The position numbers were made by a program, and so were the translations under genes. A stretch of DNA of 64,000 nucleotides. It comes from Kingdonia uniflora (taxonomy: Eukaryota > Streptophyta > Magnoliopsida > Ranunculales > Circaeasteraceae). The DNA is taken from contig JACGCM010001655.1 in NCBI GenBank assembly GCA_014058105.1, positions 2,170,001 to 2,234,000 on the forward strand. The letters run 5' to 3'. How positions within the stretch are numbered: the first letter of the stretch is position 1; every line of letters starts with the position of its first letter. Below the pieces are notes generated by a model. That model did no database searches. It had not been told where the DNA came from and saw nothing but the letters and a program-made list of their open reading frames with translations. Positions 35,376 to 46,128 of this stretch are shown here, in pieces.

Positions 35376-35967
35376 TGTTGGGTTACGACTTAAATACAGA
35401 CGAAGTCGTTCGAACGAGTCATAAAGTCCTCCGAACGAAATGGCTTTCCGTTCAAGTCGTTCGAATGAGACTGTATTTCGTTCGAATGAAAACTGCGGTG
35501 TTTGTTTTGTAAGTTCATTTTAAAGGGGATATATTCCAAGGTTATGGTTTTCCTCGTGATGCGTACTTCACTGATGACCTAATAGAAAGTCTATAAATAT
35601 AAAGTGTAAGTTAAAAACTTTTGTACAGTGAGAGAAAAGAGTTAGAGAGAGAAAATGAAGAAATCTAGGGTTTTAATCTGGAGAGATTTCTTGGGTTATC
35701 ATTCTAGGGTTTCTTGTTGGGGATTATCTGTAAGGGTAGAGGTGAGGTTGAGTGATCTCTAGAACTTCTTGTAACCCTAAGTGATAATAGATTCGTCGTG
35801 TTTGTCAAGGGTGGTTTTGATCTTTTTACGGTTTCCACCTAATTTAAACCTTGTGTATGAGTTTAATTGTCTTGAATAGAATTTTTTGGAGTTAGAGTTA
35901 GATCTTAAGTTCTTACTCAATCGTATTGTGCTTCTGCGTTATGATTTGCCCCCTTGGTTTCCTAACA
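35376..35967 (+). repeat. 3' LTR of the Copia element
   Basis: 592 bp, TGTTGGGTTACG … CCTAACA. It has the same GTTCGAACGA words as the 5' LTR and some small insertions. A weak purine stretch (GAGGTTGAGAT) precedes it. Confidence 0.9.
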
Positions 35968-35972
35968 TAGCT

Positions 35973-36589
35973 GTAGCCGCCCCTTGACTTAGGGGGCAAA
36001 AGAAGGAAGTGCCCCTTGACTTAGGGGGCACAAGAAGGATTGTTAAAGCGGCTTTGAGATTTTTGCATTTTCCGTTTGTCGCACCCCTTCCGTTTGTCTA
36101 AGTCAAACCAAAATTCAACTAACATATGTTTACGTAAAAATTGGAGGAGTGTTACTATAGTTCATATAGTTTCAACAAGTTAAAGGTGATTTCCTGAAAT
36201 GCAACAAATCTTGTGAAATCAAAGTGTATAACACCTCAGTACCACTAACCAGCAGCACTTGAAACTTTCAAGTTGGTGGGAAAAATATATATAAATCACA
36301 TGAGCAAGAGCAAAAAAAAAATGTGAATCAAAGATGAGGTATAGTAACAAAAAATTGTATTAAATGTTTTAGGCCACAAATGTACCAAGCAACCACTACT
36401 ACTGTTTCACAGGAAATAAATTAAAGTACTACGTGTATAGTCCAATGTTTTCCTTGTCCAGAGAGTAGTTAGCACCAAATCAAATTTCTCAAGTCAAAGT
36501 AACAAACCAACTACATACAACAACAAACGATATGGAATGTTTGTACCAAGCGAACGTAATACAAACAAAAAAAATATGGAAAGAAGAGA
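35973..36589 (-). other. Leader region of the inverted-LTR element, part 2
   Basis: No gene. Two tandem copies of GCCCCTTGACTTAGGGGGCA(A/C)AAGAAGG lie at 35977-36037, each an internal inverted repeat that could form a hairpin. The rest is AT-rich. Confidence 0.45.
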
Positions 36590-36599
36590 GAAATAAAAA

Positions 36600-36731
36600 G
36601 AGTTAAATTGACTTATGTCCTGATATTTATATGGATATTTGACTTAAGTCCCACCATTTAACAAAAAAGTAATTATAGTTTTCTATTTACAGTTTGACCA
36701 TGGTCAACTGCAATTGACCGCAGTTGACCCA
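36600..36731 (+). repeat. Left terminal inverted repeat of the Pack-MULE
   Basis: Matches the reverse complement of 39313-39447. It contains four W-box-like cores (TTGAC in either orientation) within about 40 bp at 36692-36729, including the palindrome TTGACCATGGTCAA. Confidence 0.82.
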
Positions 36732-37088
36732 CATTTAGCTGAATCAACAAATATTAAAAACAGGTTTGCCCTTTTAGAATTTAAATAAAAATAAAAAATA
36801 AAAAAATCAAATAATAAATCACAGCCTCGAGATACTTACCTACTACTATCAGACGATGCACAACTGTAGACCATTGGGTTGTCGTTGCAGCTAAACCTTT
36901 TTCTCTCTATCTCTTTCTAGCCTCTCTTACCTGTCTTCTCGAAGTATCTCCTTCATTAGCAACGACTATACAGTATCTCCTTCCTTGGTTGTATTATGCC
37001 ATTCTAAAATTGTATTTGTGCCAATGTCAATGTAATTCACACTAAAAGATATTTGAGTTAGTAAATAGATAATGTTCTGACTGTTGTC

Positions 37089-39032
37089 ATTGGTAAAGGT
37101 AGTTTCAGCTCTGCTTACTTAGCAACCCCAAGAAGATATTATGTGGAGACACCGTCTCTAATGGTGGTGAAGTCAGTATCAGTTTCACAATCGTCTCTGC
37201 TTCAAAAGGAAAAATATATCCTAACACATTTTGGGGATTGTCCCGAGATTCTTAGATGTTTTGGCGATGATTTCACAGTGGAAGATGGTAAAGAAGTCTA
37301 TAATATCCTCCTTGAATTCGCGTCGCGAGGTAACTTACATCAACTACAAAGAAATCCAATATGGGGTTGCCACTATTGGATGTCCGATACTATACAAGGT
37401 CGATTCTTCGAGGTTTATCGATGATTCATAAGAAGGGGTTCGTTCATTGTGATATCAAGTTACAGAGCATCCTTGTTTGTGAAATATCCATAGTTGGAGT
37501 TTGTTTCATTCCGTGTCTAGTTTAGATATCAGCATTATCTCGTGGTTACTCGTCGTCAGAGATTGCACCTTGAGTGTCTACAGCTGGTCTGACACTGAAT
37601 AGGTAAGTGGGCTTCTAACTCATTGTTCTAGAATATCAAGCCCTATGTATTTTTATAGAGTATGGAAAAAGTAATAAGTATATCTTTTTAAGATAATAGA
37701 ACTTCTATTCAAATAGATTCATTTTCAATTCGAATAGAACTGGGAACATTTCTATTCGAATGTATTTTATTGTATTCGAATAAAATGACTCAGGTTGTTA
37801 TTTATTTAAGTAGATTTTTTTTATTCGAATAGATTGGCTCAGCCTAATTTTTATTCGAATACATTTATTTATATTCGAGCAGAGGACGTGTTTTTTATTT
37901 TCCTATTTAAGACATCCTTTCTTTTTTCAAAACTCACCTCTTCCAAAACCAATTTTTTTAGTGTTTGATATTTAGTGAGAGGAAAGATTTTAACGAGCGA
38001 TTCAATGCAAAGTAAAACTCCTATTGAATCAATCGGATAAATTTAGAAAACCTAATCATTGATTTGTAAAGTTTGAGCGATTCAAGCTTTGACATTTTGA
38101 TGCGTTATCCGAGGCGAGGTGTTGCAAAAATGTGAAATTGAATGCGAGGAGTTCAATTAGAAGAGAGGTAACCACGGGATGTATTTATCGAGTCTGTAAG
38201 TAATTAAATACTTATAATTTGATTTCAATAGTGGATTATTTAGCTGTCAGGTGATTCGGCAGCGACCTGTGGGTTTTTCTCCTAAGAAAGATTTCCCACA
38301 GGGTTAAAATTCTTTGGTCTTGTATTTAATTTCCTATTACTTATTTACACTAGATAATTAGACCAATTTGAATTAGGTTAAGGTTAGAACATTAATTCAA
38401 AGAAATTTGGACCTATCGATTTATACCTAATTTATTCAAAATCGACTAGTCTCAAGCGTTTAAGAATTTCAATTTGCAGGTCAATCATAGAGGTAAAGAT
38501 TGCCAATTTTGGGTTAGGGAAGAAGAGAAATTGTGATTTCGATGATGGGGTTTTGGGTTTAAGAGGGACACCATTGTATATGTCGCCTGAATCAGTTTCA
38601 AGCAATGTTTATGAAACAAGGGCCGATATTTGGGAACTTGGTTGTGTCGTTTCGGAGTTGGTAACGAAAAAATCGGCATAGAGGTGTCGGTCCGATACCG
38701 ATATTAGTGGTTTGTTATATCGTATCGGATTTGGTGAAGAACTTCCAGTGATCCCAGATGAGTTGTGTGATGATGGGAAAGATTTTTTGATTAGGTGTTT
38801 TACGAGGGATCCGATGACGCGATGGACGGCTGAAATGCTTTTGAATCATCCTTTTGTTATATTAGTTGATAGTGATGCATCCCCAAGGAGTGCTTTCGAC
38901 TTCCCGAAATGGAGTTCACCATCGCTACATTCACGGTCGCTTACGTGTTTTGAGGAAGAGTGGGATTGTTCCGCTTTGGAATCCACCGTTGAGAGAATTC
39001 GACAGTTGGATACCAAGATATTGCAGAGTTAG
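37089..39032 (+). pseudogene. Captured MAPKKK17/18/20-like kinase fragment
   Basis: Part 1 (37089-37485): Gly-rich loop IGKGSFSSAYLA, VAIK-type Lys (VVKSVSV), CFGDDFTVEDGKEVYN, and catalytic-loop HCDIK. Part 2 (38479-39032): KIANFGLGK, GTPLYMSPES, ADIWELGCVVSE, DGKDFLIRCF, RWTAEMLLNHPFV, then about 45 residues to a TAG. Order and wording match plant MAPKKK17-20 type kinases (from memory). One frameshift near 37350, a TAG near 38680 and about 1 kb of unrelated sequence between the parts break it. The DFG Asp is replaced by Asn, so even an intact frame would lack a Mg-binding residue. Confidence 0.82.
37490..38478. other. Foreign insert between the kinase halves
   Basis: AT-rich, non-coding, with ATTCGAATA words at least six times between 37700 and 37880. 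GACCTGTGGGTTTTTCTCC and TTTCCCACAGGG near 38265-38315 resemble promoter/leader parts of Copia LTRs. It ends TTTGCAG at the point where kinase homology resumes, so it may be read as an intron. A solo LTR is possible, but I could not find its ends. Confidence 0.4.
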
Positions 39033-39312
39033 AGCTTTACAAGTAGTTGGATTGATGTCAGGGACTCATAATCATCACAAGTTTAATCCGGGGATGTGCC
39101 TGATCGATTTTTCGATCATCTCACGTTGTTTAGTCTATGAATCAAATTTCAGAGGGAAAGGACTAAAACTTATGTTGTTTACAAACAGAGGAGGTTAAGT
39201 ATAATATATTTATGAACAGAGGTTATTTAATTTTGTACTTTGTGATTTACACGTTATTTACACGTGCGACTTTAAGGGTATTTTAGTCTTTGCAAAATGA
39301 CCAAATTTAAAC

Positions 39313-39447
39313 TGGGCCAACTGCGGTTAATTGCAGTTGACCATGGTAAAAATTGTAAATAAAGATCTATAATTACTTTTTTTGTTAAATGGCAGGACTT
39401 AAGTCAAATATTCATATAAATATCAGATTATAAGTCTAAAAAACTCG
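39313..39447 (-). repeat. Right terminal inverted repeat of the Pack-MULE
   Basis: Reverse complement of the left repeat with scattered differences. Followed by the second GAAATAAAAA. Confidence 0.82.
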
Positions 39448-39498
39448 AAATAAAAATTGGCTTAAAAATAACAACTCAAAATTAAATGCACCTTCGCA

Positions 39499-39518
39499 AA
39501 TCCCCGGCAACGGCGCCA
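39499..39518 (-). other. Primer-binding site of the inverted-LTR element
   Basis: On the minus strand TGGCGCCGTTGCCGGGGATT, six bases inside the right LTR. It is fully complementary to the 3' end of plant tRNA-Asp as I recall it. This shows that the right LTR acts as a 5' LTR facing left. Confidence 0.88.
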
Positions 39519-39524
39519 AAAACT

Positions 39525-40626
39525 TGATCGATTATAAAATCGACGTCTTAAAGACCCGCAAGTACACAGTGTACCATTGAGTACAAATGGTAACGGGGTC
39601 ATATCCCAAGAGACTTGTAGGTGCGAACTAGCTTTGAACTATTAATTTTATCCAATACAAAAGATTTGTATGTAGGTAATCATATGAAAAGAAGAAATAA
39701 ACAAATTGTAAGATAAATTGGAGTGGAAACCAAAACATTGATTCCATTCCATCCGTTATACTCGTGAGATAGTATATCTAACTAGAGTATGTTACTAATT
39801 CTCATATCACATATCCTTGGTCGGGTATATACAATACATCATAATATAAAAAACTTTCATCATTTGGGAATTACTCATATGCCAACTTACTCAACTATGG
39901 TCTGGTTGATAAAGATGACTTATGTTCTCTTCTTCATGTTCTAAACTATCTTGTAATGGTCAAACAAAATGGTTCCTTAGATTTTTTACTTCCTCAAATC
40001 CTAGCTATGGTCAAGCTAAGATCGTAGGAAGAAGAATATGTAATAAATTAGAAAAAGAGAAAGTGCAAACTCTAATTAAACTACAATTGTAAACTAAGGC
40101 TACGTTGGATGGAGCTTCCTCTAGCCTTAGCTAGGAGGTTTAGCTACTCATTCCTTTGATCAGTGCCATATTACTTGATTAAAGAAAAATTAACAAGAAA
40201 AAAAGAAAATGAAATAACTTTATTGATATGAACTTTGATTTACATTCTCCAAGATATCTATCATGGCTGGGATTCCCCTCCTATTTATAAAGTATATGAG
40301 GGTTTACAAAACATCACCATTAATGTAAAATTCTCTAAACAATGCCTTAGACGATGCATAAATATTACAACTCATGAAAATAATCTCTACATTAAATTAT
40401 CTTCAATGATATTCCATGGGTCTTTTGCTGACAACTTCAAATGAGGATCATTGTTGGAGTGTATCACCTTGTTCTTTATTGAAAACTGGAAAAATGTACA
40501 ACTTGTTTATCATGCTTCAATTTCTGTAAATATAAACAAAAACATTATTAGTATCACATTTATTTAATTAATGACTAGGTAGATATAAATTTAGGAGTTG
40601 TACACGTAAATATTATGTGTCTATCA
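39525..40626 (-). repeat. Right LTR of the inverted-LTR element
   Basis: 1102 bp on the minus strand, TGATAGACAC … TCGATCA. Inverted copy of 30436-31523. Contains the TATA-like CTATTTATAAAGTAT equivalent near 40280. Confidence 0.88.
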
Positions 40627-40631
40627 ATATC

Positions 40632-41600
40632 CTCTCTCGACAGAAGCTTATTTAGTATCAAAACATTTAGAATGGTATAAAGATTTCTTTTTTCCAAATA
40701 TAATTTTTTTTCTTTACGGGTTCACTTGAGATAGAAAGCATTTTCTTTTGATATTTGGAAGGCTATCTATTGAATATTGATTGGTAGATAATAACTTGTG
40801 CTTCTCACGAAAAAAATGTTTGGTCGAACGGTCTTCGTTTTATTTGCAGACGATTAAATTAGGGCCTATGATGCTATATGTTTCTTGAAAAGTAAAAAGT
40901 AAATATAATAGTTGATTAATATTGCGGTTAGAGCGATTACCAAGGATGAGTTTTGCTCTCTTACGCGAATGGACCTCCTAAAGTTTCTTCTGCAGCTCAT
41001 CAGCACAACTCTCCCAATATTGGTGTCCTTCTGACCATTTGGCTCAAACTACTCTTATCATCAAATTCTTCCATCATTCAATCTGATAGAGTAAAGGATG
41101 AAACCGAAGAACGATGACTATTCCTGCTATGACCAACCTTGTATAGAAATCCAGATTCTGGTAAACGCAGTAGGAAGAGGCACTCGAGGAATGCCGATGA
41201 TCAAATGAGATCTGCTACTTCCAGTTGCATATCTACTGGTAGTACTGCTGTTTTAGAATCAGGTGAGCCAGAAATGTTTCAGAAATCTATAATTTTTGTT
41301 ATGAACTTTGAATGAGTTTGGAGATGAGTTGCAATATGATGTTTCGAAGGTTCACTTTTTTAAACTGATTCTTGAGATTATGTGAGATGATTTTACTGCC
41401 TTTTTGATACTTTCTAATTTTAGTTCCTCTGCTTCATGAGTTTTACTTCTAATCAATAGATTTATGAAACCTTTTTCAACTAGTAGCACTTGATAATAAG
41501 AGAGATCCATGTCTTCTTATCACAGATCTTGTTCCCATTTATCAGCATTGATAAGTGATTTCATAGCCTTTTTCTGAGAACGAATTTTTGAATGTGTGTG
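40632..41600. other. Intergenic sequence left of RPS6 with exon-like pieces
   Basis: Mostly non-coding. A plus-strand open piece at 41147-41262 is bounded by TATAG and CAG/GTGAG and encodes NPDSGKRSRKRHSRNADDQM and a Ser/Thr-rich tail. A minus-strand piece at about 41040-40935 reads EGHQYWESCADELQKKL, then a stop, then a basic stretch. Neither is recognised. They may be relics of one or two genes disrupted by the 10-kb insertion. Confidence 0.35.
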
Positions 41601-41623
41601 ATTTTGAATGAAACTGCCCCCTT

Positions 41624-41842
41624 GGCCCAATGCTTGTTCGGATCTTCTATAAATCCCAACCCAATCATATTAGACCCAACCAAAAAATCAAACGAAACCG
41701 TAATCGACACCTGGTTTGGCTTTCGGGTTTGGGACCCATTCAATTTGCAACCAAACCCGACTATAGATATAATAAGAAGCAAGGAAGAAGTGAAGAGCTA
41801 TAACCTAAGCCACACTCATCACCTCTCTCTCTCTCTCTCTGC
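41624..41842 (+). promoter_or_regulatory. RPS6 promoter/5' UTR elements
   Basis: GGCCCA at 41624-41629 (reverse of TGGGCC, the site II motif common in plant ribosomal-protein promoters) lies about 250 bp before the ATG. A (CT)n tract at 41823-41840 lies in the presumed 5' UTR. The telo-box AAACCCTAA sits at 41898-41906, just inside intron 1. All three are typical of translation-machinery genes. Confidence 0.55.
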
Positions 41843-41879
41843 TGCTGTTCACGGCGGCGGAAATCCTCCATTAGCAACC

Positions 41880-44223
<2,344 letters not shown>

Positions 44224-44750
44224 GGGGCTGTCTGCAATCATAAACATGAGATCTTCGGATTTTGTTGCTTAGTTTCTTACTGTGTTGATTGACTCTGATA
44301 TTTGAGCATTGTTTGGGTATCCTGCATGTGTACTCTGGTCGAACTTTTTTTTTAATTGTTTTATGATTTTTAATTGAAGTATTATCTTCATTCATCTTTT
44401 TCAACACAGCTTGGAGTCAGTAATTTATGTAGAAGTATTTATCCTCCATACATGTCATTTGTCCTTAATTGAGCAAATACTTGATTGATGTTCGAGAGCT
44501 GTTTCATAGTATGATAGCTTTTGTTGAGTTCTAGAATTCTTGGGGATAAATTAAAGCTTTGCCGAATTCTTGTTTGATGATATACACGGAAGCTTAATTC
44601 GTATTCTTAACTAGATCTTTAGAAGGGTTAATTTAGAGGAAAGCTCACTCTTTTATGAATAAAACAATTTTATTAACTACTTAAAAACAAAAAATTTAAA
44701 CCTCCAAGTGGGATTAACCCTAATTCTAAGGGTTACTTTATATACAAGTG
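44224..44750 (+). other. RPS6 3' UTR and downstream spacer
   Basis: No further gene. T-rich stretches (44340-44400) and ATGAATAAAACAA near 44656 could direct 3' end formation. Confidence 0.45.
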
Positions 44751-44762
44751 ACTAATGTCAAC

Positions 44763-45348
44763 CAATTAAATTATGTTGTGACAGTTCGGCGTTGGAAAAT
44801 CCGGGTCCTTCTGGCATTGGAATTGTTTATAGAGATTGGGAATGCCGAGTCTTAGGAACGTTCTGCAAAACAGTTGGAATAACAACCAATTACATGGTTG
44901 AAGTTAATGCTATCATAGACGGGGTGGAAAAAGCAGTACACCGAGGATGGAAAAACCTGTGGATTGTTTCAGACTCCACGGCAGCAATCAATGCTTTCGT
45001 CACGCAAAAAATACCTTGGAAATTCAGAAATAAGTGGACACAAATACTCAACTCTATACAAGCAATCAGATTCAGCGCAACTTGGAGAGAAGCAAATTTT
45101 TCGGCAGATACAATAGGTAAAAGAGGATCCAGAGAGAGCATACCTTTTGAGGAATAAACTGAGGGAAGACCGAAACTCCTTAAAAAGATTGAAGACCCCC
45201 ACACGGAATACTTTAGATTTTGTTGATATCTGTAGTTTCGTAGTTTTCTTGTAGTTATTTTGGGCTCTCCTCGCCTAACTAGACGAGGTCCCCTAGTTTG
45301 TAAAGGCTGTTTCGTTTGTTATAACATCTAAACCTTTTGCAAAAAAAA
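44763..45348 (+). mobile_element. 5'-truncated LINE with 12-bp TSD
   Basis: The direct repeat ACTAATGTCAAC occurs at 44751-44762 and 45349-45360. The element ends CTTTTGCAAAAAAAA just before the second copy. It contains the C-terminal RNase H domain usual in plant L1-type LINEs and a 3' UTR of about 190 bp. Truncation of the 5' part is the rule for LINE copies. Confidence 0.88.
44792..45157 (+). pseudogene. RNase H-like C-terminus of the LINE
   Basis: An open 121-codon frame with GIGIVYRDWECRVLG, VEVNAIIDGVEKA (Glu of the active site), WIVSDSTAAINAF (Asp), and ATWREANFSADTIGK (final Asp). This is the layout of the plant RVT_3-type RNase H that ends LINE ORF2. It lacks endonuclease and RT, so it has no retrotransposition function. 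The frame itself is unbroken. Confidence 0.75.
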
Positions 45349-45360
45349 ACTAATGTCAAC

Positions 45361-45940
45361 TGACTCCAAAAAATATCTTTAAGGACTTGTCTTTAAAAAG
45401 TATGGTAATTACTGCTTTTAAGTTAGAAGGACAATAAAAAAAAATTGGCTAAGAGGTGATAAAGTTTCAAAGGTGTGGGAGAGTAAATTTAGGGATGGGG
45501 GAGAGTGGCTTTAAGTCCTTTAGGTTGAGGACAAACTTATTTTTTAGACTTCTTATTTTTGCCACTTTTGGACTTAAAATAAGTAGGTTATTTTTATCAT
45601 CCAAATATACCTACTTTGCTTTTGACTTAAATAAACAGAAAAATAGCTTATATTTGGGTTTTTACTTAACATCTCCAACAATGAAGAAGTTTGAATCAAA
45701 ATAACGTAAAGAAATATAATACGACCATGAGAACAACTATTAGATGACGATTCACATCACAGTCCCTCTTGTTTCATTTAGTACATTGTTGAGTAGCCAT
45801 CATGGATTACATTACCTTTCTGTTTCTTCATTATGGAATAGTGTTACCCTTATCTTTTACAACATTCTGCAATAGTGTTAGCAGAATTATACGATAAGAA
45901 CATTAATACAAGGTGGTTCTTGTATGAGAAAGAAAATAGA
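45361..45940. other. Intergenic, between LINE and ABC4
   Basis: AT-rich, no coding signal or repeat boundary that I can support. Confidence 0.4.
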
Positions 45941-45941
45941 A

Positions 45942-45947
45942 TTTATT
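45942..45947 (-). terminator. Possible polyadenylation signal of ABC4
   Basis: AATAAA on the minus strand, about 180 bp past the ABC4 stop codon. Confidence 0.4.
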
Positions 45948-46128
45948 CTAACTTGATTTTAGGTTTTACAGATCGAAACATTAAATGGACAAACTAAAAA
46001 ATTGATTTACAATGTCGTGTCTTGGCTTTGATTTTCTTGGGGCATTTGTTGCATTTCGCATGTGACCGTTCTCCAATACCAGGTCATCTTTGAACAATAC
46101 AGTGCCATTAGTAACCTTAGGCCGACTA

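Larger units (their letters stand above)
33316..35967 (+). mobile_element. Copia-type element, internally deleted, TSD TAGCT
   Basis: LTRs 33316-33869 and 35376-35967 begin TGTTAGG/TGTTGGG and end CCTAACA. A perfect 5-bp duplication TAGCT flanks the element (33311-33315, 35968-35972). After the 5' LTR comes a copia-type PBS (ATTGGTATCAGAACGAGG), then gag and protease. The pre-integrase segment passes almost directly into a short tail and the 3' LTR. Integrase, RT and RNase H are missing, so this is a non-autonomous deletion derivative of 2652 bp. Confidence 0.92.
36600..39446 (+). mobile_element. Pack-MULE-like element carrying a captured MAPKKK fragment
   Basis: Inverted repeats of about 130 bp (36600-36731 and 39313-39447) are flanked by the identical direct repeat GAAATAAAAA (36590-36599 and 39447-39456). 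That fits the 9-10 bp target duplication of Mutator-like elements. The inside holds no transposase but two colinear parts of a plant MAPKKK (37089-37485 and 38479-39032). It is inserted in the leader of the inverted-LTR retroelement, about 50 bp from the PBS. MULEs that carry host gene pieces are called Pack-MULEs. The assignment rests on TIR, TSD length and cargo. Confidence 0.78.
30436..40626. mobile_element. Retroelement with inverted LTRs, one integration (TSD ATATC)
   Basis: The left LTR (30436-31523) reads on + and the right LTR (39525-40626) on -. Both outer ends are the same LTR terminus, TGATAGACACATAATATT. ATATC occurs at 30431-30435 and again at 40627-40631, directly outside both ends. 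The right LTR is followed inward by a perfect gypsy PBS, leader sequence and a minus-strand gag, which then abuts the inner end of the left LTR. Pol is absent. A Copia element and a Pack-MULE were inserted later. Normal LTR elements have direct LTRs, so this molecule was probably already inverted when it integrated. Confidence 0.75.

Noticed and set aside
30436..40626. Inverted ends as a DNA transposon with 1.1-kb TIRs
   Set aside because: The right copy is followed by a perfect tRNA-Asp PBS, the interior holds gypsy gag, ends are TG…CA and the duplication is 5 bp. All fit LTRs better.
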